Shown here: positions 1 through 7,719 of the stretch, piece by piece
How the letters are laid out: every line of letters starts with the position of its first letter
How positions within the stretch are numbered: the stretch's first letter is position 1
DNA from: Cellulomonas sp. URHD0024
GTDB lineage: Bacteria; Actinomycetota; Actinomycetes; Actinomycetales; Cellulomonadaceae
Direction of reading: 5' to 3'
Length of the DNA stretch: 64,000 bases
Assembly (NCBI RefSeq): GCF_000426185.1
Contig: NZ_AUEW01000012.1
Span: 62,001-126,000, forward strand
Notes under the pieces: generated by a model
Databases searched by the model: none
Told to the model about the DNA's origin: nothing
The model's input: the letters and a program-made list of their open reading frames with translations, nothing else
Program-made: the position numbers and the translations under genes

Positions 1-582
1 GACCGCGGCGGCATCCGGCAGGCGGCCGAGCACCTCCTCTCGCTCGGGCACACCCGGATCGCGACCGTCACCCTTCCGTTCAACCGACTCCGCAACGAGG
101 GCCTTGTCGACGAGGACCGCATGACCCACCTCGAGTGGGAGATCACGAAGCGGCGCATGGCCGGCGTCACCGACGCGGGCGTCACCCCGGTCGCCGTCTA
201 CGAGACCCCCGCGTCGCTGGTGGAGCACGGCCGGTCGGCAGGTCTCGCACTCCTGACCGACGCCGACCGCCGCCCCACTGCCGTCGCCTGCCAGTCGGAC
301 CTGCTCGCGTCCGGGGTCGTGCTGGCGGCGCGCGAGCTCGGGTTGCGCGTCCCCCAGGACGTGTCGGTGTGCGGGTTCGACGGGCTCGACCTGCCCTGGC
401 TCGCACCCGACGTCCTCACGACCGTCGCGCAGCCGCTCGCCGAGAAGGGCGCGGCGATCGGGCACGCGGTGGAGGACGTGCTCGCCGGTGAGCCGCCCAC
501 GTATCGAGAACTGCCCGTGGAGCTGCGGATCGGGACGACGACGGGGCCGGCACCGACCCCGTCCGACGGTCCTACAGCCTGA
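1..582 (+). CDS. LacI-family transcriptional regulator, C-terminal part
   Basis: The frame is open from base 1, so the gene begins before the window and only the last 193 residues are visible. What remains is the effector-binding half of a LacI/GalR regulator: the stretch GFDGLDLPWLAPDVLTTV near the end and the preceding RVPQDVSV are typical of the periplasmic-binding-protein-like lobe, and the end (VAQPLAEKGAAIG) is the usual dimer-interface helix region. The helix-turn-helix is outside the window, so no operator can be assigned. LacI proteins of this kind normally repress sugar-uptake or glycosidase genes and respond to a sugar. Its stop codon overlaps the convergent MaoC gene by 11 bases. 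The family is clear; the ligand is unknown. Confidence 0.85.
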   Translation, partial: DRGGIRQAAEHLLSLGHTRIATVTLPFNRLRNEGLVDEDRMTHLEWEITKRRMAGVTDAGVTPVAVYETPASLVEHGRSAGLALLTDADRRPTAVACQSDLLASGVVLAARELGLRVPQDVSVCGFDGLDLPWLAPDVLTTVAQPLAEKGAAIGHAVEDVLAGEPPTYRELPVELRIGTTTGPAPTPSDGPTA

Positions 583-982
583 CGACCGCCTGGGCCTTAC
601 CCAGCACCCGGGCCCCGTCGAGGCTCACGGTCAGGTCGATGCGCGCGGTCCCCGCCGCGGCGTCCAGCGCTCCGACGACGGCGACGACCTCGACGGTCGC
701 CGCACCGGGGTCCGGAACGGGAACGGGCCGCGTGAAGCGCACCTGATAGTCGACGACCCGGCCCGGGTCCCCAGCCCAGTCGGCGACGACGGCCCCGGCG
801 GCACCCATGGTCCACATGCCGTGCGCGATGACGTCGGGCAGCCCGACGGAGGTGGCGACGCGCGCGTTCCAGTGGATCGGGTTGAAGTCGCCACTGGCAC
901 CCGCGTAGCGGACCAGCCGTGCGCGGTCGACGGTGACCTCGCGACGTGCGACCTCGGTGCCGACGGTCAGGTCGTCGCTCAT
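572..982 (-). CDS. MaoC-family (R)-specific dehydratase subunit, HadB-like
   Basis: A 136-residue single hot-dog domain. The segment GDFNPIHWN near residues 31-39 carries the hydratase-2 D-x(4)-H catalytic pair of MaoC/HadB proteins, followed by GLPDVIAHGMW. Proteins of this type act as the catalytic half of a heterodimer that dehydrates (R)-3-hydroxyacyl thioesters. It starts at an ATG that overlaps the stop of the upstream MaoC-like gene (ATGA), so both are co-translated. The order rpmG, HadA-like, HadB-like on one strand matches the hadAB locus of mycobacteria as I remember it; in a bacterium without mycolic acids the substrate is more likely an ordinary fatty-acid or related acyl thioester. 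Family assignment is firm, substrate is not. Confidence 0.85.
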   Translation of the reverse strand: MSDDLTVGTEVARREVTVDRARLVRYAGASGDFNPIHWNARVATSVGLPDVIAHGMWTMGAAGAVVADWAGDPGRVVDYQVRFTRPVPVPDPGAATVEVVAVVGALDAAAGTARIDLTVSLDGARVLGKAQAVVRL

Positions 983-1428
983 GAGTCCTCCGGACGCACC
1001 GCGAGGCTCGACACGACGGTCGCCACGGCCTCGCCGGACTCGTCGGCGATCTCCGCACGCGTCGTGATCATGGCCAGGCCCGCCCGGACGGTGATCGAGT
1101 CGACGTGCAGCACCGTCACCAGCCGGTCACCGGCGTGGATGGGCCTGTGGTGCGTGAACCGCTCGTCGGCGTGCACCACGCGGCTGAAGTCGATGCCGGC
1201 TGCGGGGTCCTCGAACAGCTGGGCCTCGGCGCGCTGGGCGACCACGACGGCAAACGTCGGGGGCGCGATCACGTCGGGGTAACCGAGCGCGCGCGCCGCC
1301 GACGGATCCGTGTGGGCGGGGTGGGAGGCACCGACAGCGTCGGCGAACTCCCGGAGCTTCTCGCGACCTACCTCGTAGACCGCGTTCGGCGGGTACTCGC
1401 GTCCCGCGTAGCTCGTGTCGACCTGCAT
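979..1428 (-). CDS. MaoC/FAS1-like dehydratase-domain protein, HadA-like
   Basis: A 149-residue protein whose N-terminus (YPPNAVYEVGREKLREFADAV cut here into two parts, residues about 12-32) and the stretch HPAHTDPSAARALGYPDVIAPPTF are typical of the N-terminal MaoC-like, FAS1-dehydratase family that includes HadA. This partner usually lacks the catalytic pair and shapes the acyl-binding tunnel for the HadB-type subunit, which follows with a 4-base overlap. It lies 22 bases downstream of rpmG on the same strand, so rpmG and the two dehydratase genes probably form one transcript. Start taken at the ATG with the family-like N-terminus. Confidence 0.84.
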   Translation of the reverse strand: MQVDTSYAGREYPPNAVYEVGREKLREFADAVGASHPAHTDPSAARALGYPDVIAPPTFAVVVAQRAEAQLFEDPAAGIDFSRVVHADERFTHHRPIHAGDRLVTVLHVDSITVRAGLAMITTRAEIADESGEAVATVVSSLAVRPEDS

Positions 1429-1450
1429 CCTCGTCGTCAGGCGAGCGAGA

Positions 1451-1621
1451 TCAGCGGGTCTCGCGGTGGACCGTGTGACGGTTGTCGCGGGGGCAGAACT
1501 TCTTCATCTCGAGACGGTCGGGGTCGTTCCGACGGTTCTTCTTCGTGATGTAGTTCCGCTCCTTGCACTCAGTGCACGCGAGCGTGATCTTCGGACGGAC
1601 GTCCGAGCTCTTGCTGGCCAT
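1451..1621 (-). CDS. rpmG: 50S ribosomal protein L33
   Basis: A 56-residue reading frame that I translated directly from the complement: it begins [19 protein letters not shown] and ends [14 protein letters not shown]. It keeps two CxxC-type cysteine pairs (TEC...C region near residues 16-19 and the KKFCPRDN cysteine), so it is largely the zinc-binding type of bL33. Length and sequence match L33 closely. It is part of the large ribosomal subunit. Downstream of tRNA-Met and tRNA-Thr on the same strand and upstream of the HadA/HadB-like pair, an arrangement common in actinomycetes. A good purine-rich site (gaggtggcaag on the coding strand) precedes the ATG. Confidence 0.95.
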   Translation of the reverse strand: MASKSSDVRPKITLACTECKERNYITKKNRRNDPDRLEMKKFCPRDNRHTVHRETR

Positions 1622-1704
1622 GGTCTTGCCACCTCTCGCACCTGCTAGGGCGCTGCGATTCTGTCGTTGCGCGCCGGCCGACGCGCTGTTGTGTCACTTG
1701 GCGG

Positions 1705-1778
1705 TAGCGGGAGCGGGACTCGAACCCGCGACACCACGATTATGAGCCGTGTGCTCTAACCACCTGAGCTACCCCGCC
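1705..1778 (-). tRNA. tRNA-Met (CAT), elongator type
   Basis: 74 nucleotides fold as a cloverleaf on the minus strand: acceptor stem GGCGGGG, D arm GCTC...GAGC, anticodon loop CTCATAA (anticodon CAT), T arm GCGGG TTCGAGT CCCGC. The first acceptor pair is a G-U rather than G-C, and no CCA is encoded after the discriminator A. The D loop and a fully formed first pair argue for the elongator rather than the initiator tRNA. It lies between rpmG and tRNA-Thr, same strand. Confidence 0.93.
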
Positions 1779-1847
1779 ACTGTCGGTGGGATCTGGGGAC
1801 GTGCCGCAGGCAGTTACGCAGCGGCACTTCCTTCGAACACACCACAG

Positions 1848-1920
1848 AGCCCCGAAAGGGAATCGAACCCTTGACCTTCTCCTTACCATGGAGACGCTCT
1901 GCCGACTGAGCTATCGGGGC
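1848..1920 (-). tRNA. tRNA-Thr (GGT)
   Basis: 73 nucleotides with a complete cloverleaf on the minus strand: acceptor GCCCCGA/TCGGGGC, D arm GCTC...GAGC, anticodon stem TCTCC/GGAGA with loop ATGGTAA (anticodon GGT), T arm AAGGG/CCCTT. CCA is not encoded. It sits upstream of tRNA-Met in the same orientation and marks the left border of the EACC1/caspase cassette. Confidence 0.94.
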
Positions 1921-2080
1921 AGCGCGAGCAAGGTTACACGGGCCCTGGGGTCCTCGCGAAATCGGCCCCGTCCGAGGGCCTGCGCATCCGCGTCGAGCGC
2001 GTGATCATGCGCCGAAAGTCGTTGCTCCTCGGTGCGCCCGGGTGCAGGCTGGCTGTGTCCCACCTGTGGGGAGGCCGACG

Positions 2081-2458
2081 ATGACCGGTGTGACCGTGCA
2101 GCTCGTCGCGCCGGGGGCCGACGAGGACCTCGAACGGGGCGCACTGCGCCTGCGGGACGAGCTGCTCGCCCTCGCGGTGGACGACGTCCGGCCACTCACC
2201 GGCGGCGAGGCGCCGCCCGGCAGCCGGGGGCCGTCGGCGGCCGAGATCGGCGCGCTGATGGTCTCCCTCGGCCCCTCGGTGCAGCTCCTGCAGAGCGTCG
2301 TCCAGAGCATCGCCGCGTGGCTCAGGCGTGACCGGTCGGTAGCGGGCGTCAAGGTCTCGATCGACGGCGACGTCATCGAGCTCACCGCCGCGACCGGCGA
2401 CCAGCAGTCCCAGCTCGTCCAGGCGTGGTTGGCGCGCCACGGCGGCACAGCACCATGA
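2081..2458 (+). CDS. EACC1-type effector-associated constant component
   Basis: A 125-residue protein. After a short beta-strand start (VTVQLVAP, then EDLERGALRLRDELLAL) comes a hydrophobic helix pair (GALMVSLGPSVQLLQSVVQS) and a C-terminal alpha/beta part (VKVSIDGDVIELTAA then QLVQAWLARH). This pattern is that of the Effector-Associated Constant Component 1 family, known as a small invariant partner of caspase- or trypsin-like effectors in predicted NTP-dependent conflict systems of multicellular and filamentous bacteria. The ATG at 2081 is preferred over an in-frame ATG at 2042 because it follows a GGGGAGG ribosome site and keeps the family N-terminus. The stop overlaps the caspase start (ATGA), so the two are translationally coupled. 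Family call from pattern only; exact mechanism of EACC1 is not established. Confidence 0.72.
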   Translation: MTGVTVQLVAPGADEDLERGALRLRDELLALAVDDVRPLTGGEAPPGSRGPSAAEIGALMVSLGPSVQLLQSVVQSIAAWLRRDRSVAGVKVSIDGDVIELTAATGDQQSQLVQAWLARHGGTAP

Positions 2459-4629
2459 CTGCCCACCGTCGGGCGCTGATCGTCGCGGTCGACGAGTACG
2501 CCGATGCCGGTCTCCGTCGGCTGCTCGCACCCGCGAGCGACGCCGCCGCGCTCGCGGAGGCCCTCGCCGCGCCGGGCGTCGGTGACTTCGCGGTCGACGT
2601 CGTGCACAACGGGACCGCCCAGGAGATCCGGCTGTCGGTCGAGGACTTCTTCGCCGACGCCCATCCCGACGACCTGCTGCTCGTGCACTTCTCGGGACAC
2701 GGGCTGAAGAACGCCGGTGGCGAGCTGTTCCTCGCGGCAGCGGACTCGCGCCCGGACCGCCTCGCCTCGACCGCGGTCGCGGCGGACTTCGTGAACCGGC
2801 AGATGGCCGAGAGCCGCGCGCAGCGCATCGCCCTGTTCCTCGACTGCTGCTACGGCGGCGCGTTCCCCCGCGGCATGGTGGTCCGCGGTGCCGGAGACGT
2901 GCAGGTGCGGGAGGCGTTCGCCGAGACGGAACGGTCGTCCGGGGGGCGCGGCCGCGTCGTCGTGACGGCCTCCAGCGCGGTCGAGTACGCCTTCGAGGGG
3001 GCCGAGCTCGCGCCAGGGGCACTGCCTGACCCGTCGGTGTTCACCGGGGCGCTCGTCCGTGGCCTGACCACCGGCGACGCCGATCGGGACGGCGACGGAT
3101 GGGTCGGTCTGCACGAGCTCTTCGGCTACGTCACCGAGCAGGTCCGTCGGTCCACCCCGCACCAGACGCCGCACCTGTGGGCGTTCGGCTCCGAGGGTGA
3201 GCTGCTGATCGCGCACAGCGGACGTCGGACGATCTCGGCCCGGACTCCCGCGCCCGAGCTGCTGGAGGCGGCCGCCAGCCCGTTGTCCGCCACCCGGCTC
3301 GGCGTCGCGATCGAGCTCCGTGAGCTGCTGGTCGGCCAGGACGTCGCGGTCGCCCTCGGCGCGTGGCAGGCGTTGAACAGCATGCTCGGCGACGACAGCA
3401 GGCGCGTCGACGACGTCGTCCAGACCGCTCTCGCCGAATGCAGGCTGACGTTCGAGCCGCCCGAGCTCGTCGTCGGCAGCGACTCCGCGGCGGTCCACCA
3501 GGTACGGCTCGTCGGGCCGCCCTTGGCACGATCGGCGTCCGTCGCCGTCGACGAGCCGTGGCTCCACGCCGACGTGGACGACGCAGGGCTGCGGGTGACG
3601 GTCACGCCGGACGCCGACGTCGCCCACGCGGGCACGGTTCGCGTGACCACCCCGGTCGGCGTGCATACGCTCGCGGTCAGCACGGTGGCGAAGAAGACAC
3701 GCGGCCGCCCGGCCACCCGGGCGTCGAGCACCCCGGACGACCGTCCCGCACCAGCGCCGACCGGCGATCATCCGGCGCCGGGGCCGCAGCGGTCCGCGAC
3801 GCGCGATCGGCCGGCCGTCGTGCCGGTGTCCGGCTCCTCGGCACCGACCGACGGCTCGACACCGTCCCGGACGCCGGTGTGGGCCGCCGGGGGCATGGTG
3901 CTCCTGCTGGTCGGCATCACGGTGGGCAGCCTTCGCTTCGTGACCTGGACGAGCTCGATCACCGACGGAGGCGCAGGCAGCTCTCGGGCGTTCGCCATCC
4001 CTGCCGCCCTCCTGAGCGTGCTCGTGGTGGCGTCTGTCGTGTGGCCGAACCTGGGCTCCGTCGCGCTCGGCTGCGCCGCGGGCGGCTTCGTCGCGTACCT
4101 CGGGTTCGGCCTGTTCACGCTGATGTCCGGTCTCGGATACGAGACCGACGACGCGACGTGGAGGGCGATCGTCATCGAGTCGCTCGTCGGCGTCCTGGTC
4201 GCGCTCGCGGCACTCGTCCTGCGCCGCGACCTCACGCCGGCGCCACGGCTCAGCGCCCGCACACCCCCGGTGGCGGTCGTCCTGCTGGTCCTCGGGCTCG
4301 GGTCGTCGGCCGGCTTCCCGTTCACCGGAGAGCACGACTCGACGGTGGCCGACGCGACCGCGTGGTACCTGGTGCTGCCGGCGGCGTTCGCACTCGTCGT
4401 CGGCGCGGCCGTCCTGCTCCGAGGGAGCGCACGCCTGGGACACGTGCTGGACGCGGCCGCATACGCCGTGCTCGCCGTCTCGACCTTCCAGGTGGTCGCC
4501 TGGCTGCTCCGCAACGGCGCCCTGGACAACCTCGCGCTGCTGGCCGTCCTCGGTGCGGCGCTGCTCGCCGGAGCCGTCCTGGTCAACGCTCGGGCGCGAT
4601 CGGCAGGAACGCGACAGGCCGGCCCCTGA
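2455..4629 (+). CDS. Membrane-anchored caspase-like (peptidase C14) protein
   Basis: A 724-residue protein in parts. Residues 1-265 form a caspase fold: strand RRALIVAVDEY, then HFSGHG with the catalytic histidine at 82 and DCCYGG with the catalytic cysteine at 132; both members of the dyad are intact. Residues about 283-328 are helical (ELRELLVGQDVAVALGAW), about 330-412 look like a beta-sandwich, about 415-472 are a Pro/Thr/Ala-rich disordered linker, and from about 475 to the end there are seven or eight hydrophobic segments. The likely arrangement is a protease facing the cytosol and tied to the membrane. Start chosen at the ATG overlapping the EACC1 stop. Caspase-like effectors with an EACC1 partner are predicted suicide or defence proteases; activation trigger and substrate are unknown here. 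Confidence 0.85.
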   Translation: MTAHRRALIVAVDEYADAGLRRLLAPASDAAALAEALAAPGVGDFAVDVVHNGTAQEIRLSVEDFFADAHPDDLLLVHFSGHGLKNAGGELFLAAADSRPDRLASTAVAADFVNRQMAESRAQRIALFLDCCYGGAFPRGMVVRGAGDVQVREAFAETERSSGGRGRVVVTASSAVEYAFEGAELAPGALPDPSVFTGALVRGLTTGDADRDGDGWVGLHELFGYVTEQVRRSTPHQTPHLWAFGSEGELLIAHSGRRTISARTPAPELLEAAASPLSATRLGVAIELRELLVGQDVAVALGAWQALNSMLGDDSRRVDDVVQTALAECRLTFEPPELVVGSDSAAVHQVRLVGPPLARSASVAVDEPWLHADVDDAGLRVTVTPDADVAHAGTVRVTTPVGVHTLAVSTVAKKTRGRPATRASSTPDDRPAPAPTGDHPAPGPQRSATRDRPAVVPVSGSSAPTDGSTPSRTPVWAAGGMVLLLVGITVGSLRFVTWTSSITDGGAGSSRAFAIPAALLSVLVVASVVWPNLGSVALGCAAGGFVAYLGFGLFTLMSGLGYETDDATWRAIVIESLVGVLVALAALVLRRDLTPAPRLSARTPPVAVVLLVLGLGSSAGFPFTGEHDSTVADATAWYLVLPAAFALVVGAAVLLRGSARLGHVLDAAAYAVLAVSTFQVVAWLLRNGALDNLALLAVLGAALLAGAVLVNARARSAGTRQAGP

Positions 4630-4644
4630 GGGACCGGCCTGTCG
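4612..4644 (+). terminator. Hairpin overlapping the caspase stop codon
   Basis: CGACAGGCCGG (4612-4622) pairs perfectly with CCGGCCTGTCG (4634-4644). The caspase TGA lies in the 11-base loop. A short TT follows. It would end the EACC1/caspase transcript before tRNA-Tyr, which runs the opposite way. Confidence 0.6.
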
Positions 4645-4649
4645 TTCCG

Positions 4650-4731
4650 TGGCGGGTGAGGGATTCGAACCCCCGTAGGCGTTGCCAGCTGATTTACAGT
4701 CAGCCCCCTTTGGCCACTCGGGTAACCCGCC
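4650..4731 (-). tRNA. tRNA-Tyr (GTA)
   Basis: 82 nucleotides on the minus strand with acceptor GGCGGGT/ACCCGCC, anticodon loop CTGTAAA (anticodon GTA), a long variable arm as expected for class II tRNA-Tyr, and a T arm CGGGG TTCGAAT CCCTC-like. CCA is not encoded. It forms the right border of the EACC1/caspase cassette. Confidence 0.94.
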
Positions 4732-4901
4732 AGGGTGGTGCCCACCGTCTCACGCCCGTCCAGCCTCGACTGGTCGGCCGCGCGAGCAGCGTGCGGGTGG
4801 AAGGATAGCAACTCCCGGGCAGTGCTAGCGAAACGGTGACGCCCACCCGTGGCGTCCGTGGCTATCCGCGGGCACGGACCAGTCGAGCAGAAGGAGAAGT
4901 C

Positions 4902-5405
4902 ATGGCGAGCGAAGCGTCGTTCGACGTCGTCAGCAAGGTCGACCACCAGGAGGTGGACAACGCGCTGAACCAGGCCGCGAAGGAGATCGCCCAGCGGTAC
5001 GACTTCAAGGGCGTCGGCGCCTCGATCGCCTGGAGCGGCGAGAAGATCCTCATGATCGCCAACTCCAGCGAACGCGTCCTGGCGGTCCTCGACGTCTTCC
5101 AGACGAAGCTCATCAAGCGTGGCATCTCCCTGAAGTCGCTGGACACCGGCGAGGACGGCCCCGAGCCGAAGCCGTCCGGCAAGGAGTACCGGCTCGAGGC
5201 CCTGATCAAGGAGGGCCTGAGCAGCGAGACCGCCAAGAAGGTCGCCAAGATCGTCCGCGACGAAGGACCCAAGGGCATCAAGACGCAGATCCAGGGCGAC
5301 GAGCTCCGCGTGACCGGCAAGAGCCGCGACGACCTCCAGGCCGTCATCGCGCTGCTCAAGGGATCCGACGTCGACGCCGACCTCCAGTTCACGAACTACC
5401 GCTGA
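4902..5405 (+). CDS. YajQ-family nucleotide-binding protein
   Basis: A 167-residue protein with the family N-terminus [20 protein letters not shown], then [10 protein letters not shown] and the C-terminal [18 protein letters not shown]; length and layout are those of YajQ (DUF520). Members have two ferredoxin-like RNP domains and bind nucleotides; one plant-pathogen homologue binds cyclic di-GMP, and another assists phage transcription, so the cellular role is not uniform. Start at the ATG six bases after AAGGAG; an in-frame upstream ATG at 4836 lacks a ribosome site. It stands alone behind its own promoter region (4732-4901), next to tRNA-Tyr. The same neighbour pair YajQ and HtpX occurs in mycobacteria. 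Confidence 0.93.
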   Translation: MASEASFDVVSKVDHQEVDNALNQAAKEIAQRYDFKGVGASIAWSGEKILMIANSSERVLAVLDVFQTKLIKRGISLKSLDTGEDGPEPKPSGKEYRLEALIKEGLSSETAKKVAKIVRDEGPKGIKTQIQGDELRVTGKSRDDLQAVIALLKGSDVDADLQFTNYR

Positions 5406-5437
5406 CCTCCCGGCCGCCCGGGGCGCGGCTGAGCCCC

Positions 5438-5857
5438 TCACGGGCGGATCAGGAAGCTGACCTCCCAGTCCTCGTGGGTCTCGCCGTCCAGCGAGAGCCG
5501 CCACTCGTAGCGCTGGCCGGCCCTGAGGTTCATGCCCGGGCCGATGCCGAAGGCGAGGGGCACGTCGATCGGGGTTCCCGCGGGGACGTCCGGCGGCCGG
5601 CCCGCCTCGACGTTGCCCTCGATGCGCAGCGGTGCCGTGCCGTTGGGGCCGTTGACGAGGACGGGCTTGCCGTCGGCGTCGAGCAGCTCGACGACGACGG
5701 CTCGGCTCTGGTCGGTCTCGTCCCAGCCGAACTGCAGCAGGAGGATGATCGCGGCCGGCGGGGTCGGGGTCGTCGTCGTCGACCAGGCGAGGCCCAGGGC
5801 GTCGACCTTGCCGTCCGACACCTTGGCCGCGTCGGCGAGCAGGAGCTTGGCCCTCAC
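5438..5857 (-). CDS. Conserved actinobacterial protein, possibly DUF6941
   Basis: A 139-residue soluble protein starting at a GTG. The opening KLLLADAAKVSDGKVDALG followed by a strand rich in T/P and then LLLQFGWDE resembles the DUF6941 family (small beta-rich proteins beginning with a phrase like 'KLLLADAAQV..GKL.ILGGGW'), with the rest alternating beta-strands (VVELLDADGKPV, EWRLSLDG). No catalytic motif or membrane segment is visible. It lies 32 bases after the htpX stop on the same strand and may be cotranscribed. An ATG at 5880 is out of frame. Real coding is likely from the codon pattern; the family call is tentative and no function can be stated. Confidence 0.6.
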   Translation of the reverse strand: MRAKLLLADAAKVSDGKVDALGLAWSTTTTPTPPAAIILLLQFGWDETDQSRAVVVELLDADGKPVLVNGPNGTAPLRIEGNVEAGRPPDVPAGTPIDVPLAFGIGPGMNLRAGQRYEWRLSLDGETHEDWEVSFLIRP

Positions 5858-5889
5858 AGGACCGGGGGCGTGCTGAGCATGAGGTCTCC

Positions 5890-6774
5890 TCAGTAGCGGG
5901 TGATGCCGCCCTGCTGGTCGGCCTGCTTCTCCAGGCGGGCGATGCGGTCCGCCATGGGCGGGTGCGTGGCGAAGAGCTTGCCCATGCCTGCGCCCTTGAA
6001 CGGGTTCGCGATCATCAGGTGCGACACGTCGACCAGCTCGCGGTCCTGCGGCAGCGGCGCGGCCTGGGTGCCCCGCTCGAGCTTGCGCAGTGCGGAGGCC
6101 AGCGCCAACGGGTCACCCGTGAGTGCGGCCCCGTCCTCGTCGGCGTCGTACTCGCGGGTGCGGCTGATGGCCAGCTGGACCAGCATCGCGGCCACGGGCG
6201 CGAGGAGGGCGAGCAGGAGGCCGGCGATGGGGTTGCCACGGTCCCGGTCGTTGCCTCCCCCGCCGAAGAAGAGGGCGAACTGCGCGAGCGACGTGATGAC
6301 GCCCGCGACGGCGGCGGCGACCGACGACGTGAGGATGTCGCGGTTGTAGACGTGCATCAGCTCGTGGCCCAGGACGCCGCGCAGCTCGCGCTCGTCGAGG
6401 AGGGCGAGGATCCCCTCCGTGCAGCACACGGCCGCGTTCGCCGGGTTGCGGCCGGTCGCGAACGCGTTCGGGGCGGCCGTCGGCGAGATGTACAGGCGCG
6501 GCATCGGTTGACGGGCCTGCGTCGACAGCTCGCGGACGATGCGGTACATCGAGGGCGCCTCGAGCTCGCTCACCGGCCGGGCCCGCATCGCGCGGATGGC
6601 GATCTTGTCCGAGTTCCAGTAGCTGTACGCCGTCATGACCAGGCCGAGGGCGGTGAACAGCACGAGGAACTTGGGCGTCCCACCGCCCAGCAGCCAGCCG
6701 ATCCCCAGCAGGATCGCCCACATCACACCAAACAGCGCAGCAGTCTTCAACCCGTTGAAGTGCCGGTGGCCCAT
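5890..6774 (-). CDS. htpX: Zinc metalloprotease HtpX
   Basis: A 294-residue M48 membrane protease. Two N-terminal hydrophobic helices ([18 protein letters not shown] and [17 protein letters not shown]) precede the zinc site HELMH at residues 137-141, followed by two more membrane stretches and the downstream glutamate in [16 protein letters not shown]. It is expected to clear misfolded membrane proteins. Start placed at the internal ATG with a GGGAAG site, giving [12 protein letters not shown], the usual family start; the frame extends upstream to 6849 without a family-like sequence. Next gene downstream is the DUF6941-like protein. No heat-shock operator was recognised. Confidence 0.95.
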   Translation of the reverse strand: MGHRHFNGLKTAALFGVMWAILLGIGWLLGGGTPKFLVLFTALGLVMTAYSYWNSDKIAIRAMRARPVSELEAPSMYRIVRELSTQARQPMPRLYISPTAAPNAFATGRNPANAAVCCTEGILALLDERELRGVLGHELMHVYNRDILTSSVAAAVAGVITSLAQFALFFGGGGNDRDRGNPIAGLLLALLAPVAAMLVQLAISRTREYDADEDGAALTGDPLALASALRKLERGTQAAPLPQDRELVDVSHLMIANPFKGAGMGKLFATHPPMADRIARLEKQADQQGGITRY

Positions 6775-6876
6775 CGTCTTCCCATCTCTCGTCTGCACCC
6801 CTGAAACGCGCACGGACCCGCTCCGGTTCCCTCGTATCCTGGGTGCCACGACCCACCGATCGACCGGAGAACCCCT

Positions 6877-7719
6877 GTGCGCCTCGCCCGCTGGTCCGCC
6901 CTCGCCGCCATTGTCGCCCTCGCCCTGGCCGCCTGCGCACCCACCGACGACTCCTCCGGGAGCGCTCCCAGTGCGACCGACGGCTCGCTAACGACGCTCA
7001 AGGACGGCGTCCTGACCGTCGCGACGTCGGATCCCGCCTACGGCCCGTGGGTCGTCGACAACGACCCGTCGTCCGGCAAGGGGTTCGAGTCCGCGGTCGC
7101 GTACGCGGTCGCCGAGCAGCTCGGGTTCGACAAGGACCACGTGACGTGGGTGAACGACAGCTTCGACCAGATCATCGCGCCCGGCGCCAAGGACTTCGAC
7201 ATCGCCCTGAACCAGGTGTCGATCAGCGATGAGCGCAGGGCCAGCCTGGACTTCAGCTCGCCCTACTACGAGACAGCGCAGGCCGTCGTCACGCTGAAGG
7301 GCTCGAAGGCGCAGGACGCGACGTCCCTGGCCGCCCTCAAGCCCCTGCGCATCGGCGCGATGGTCGGCACCACGAGCCTCACGTCGGCGCAGGAGACGAT
7401 CGACCCGAGCACACCGGTCCAGGTGTTCAACGACAACGACCAGGTCAAGCAGGCGCTGACCTCGGGGCTCGTCGACGCGATCGTGGTCGACCTGCCGACG
7501 GCCCTGTACATCACGGCGGCCGAGCTGGACGGCGGCATCGTGCTCGGCCAGCTGGCGGACAGCGCCGGTGGGGACGCGTTCGGGATCGTGCTCGACAAGA
7601 ACAGCCCACTGACGCCTGCGGTCACGACGGCCGTCGACGCGCTGCGCTCGAACGGCACGCTCGCCGACCTCGAGGCCACGTGGCTCACCGACGCCGCAGG
7701 TGCTCCGGTCCTCCAGTGA
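6877..7719 (+). CDS. Polar amino-acid ABC transporter, substrate-binding lipoprotein
   Basis: A 280-residue protein with a lipoprotein signal: basic start, hydrophobic core, and a lipobox LAAC with the lipidated cysteine at residue 20. The mature part has the bilobal SBP-3 pattern: [33 protein letters not shown], and [26 protein letters not shown], the classic signature of polar amino-acid binding proteins. It is anchored outside the membrane and hands substrate to the permease encoded next, whose GTG overlaps this stop. Start is a GTG. Which amino acid (Gln, Glu, Arg, His or a relative) is not visible. Confidence 0.92.
   Translation: MRLARWSALAAIVALALAACAPTDDSSGSAPSATDGSLTTLKDGVLTVATSDPAYGPWVVDNDPSSGKGFESAVAYAVAEQLGFDKDHVTWVNDSFDQIIAPGAKDFDIALNQVSISDERRASLDFSSPYYETAQAVVTLKGSKAQDATSLAALKPLRIGAMVGTTSLTSAQETIDPSTPVQVFNDNDQVKQALTSGLVDAIVVDLPTALYITAAELDGGIVLGQLADSAGGDAFGIVLDKNSPLTPAVTTAVDALRSNGTLADLEATWLTDAAGAPVLQ

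Noticed and set aside
1848..4731. att-site pair formed by tRNA-Thr and tRNA-Tyr ends flanking the caspase cassette
   Set aside because: The two tRNA genes share only the ordinary T-loop word (TTCGAACCC); no duplicated 3-prime fragment, integrase or excisionase is present.
5438..5857. HtpX substrate or regulator
   Set aside because: No evidence beyond adjacency; left as a tentative DUF6941-like protein.
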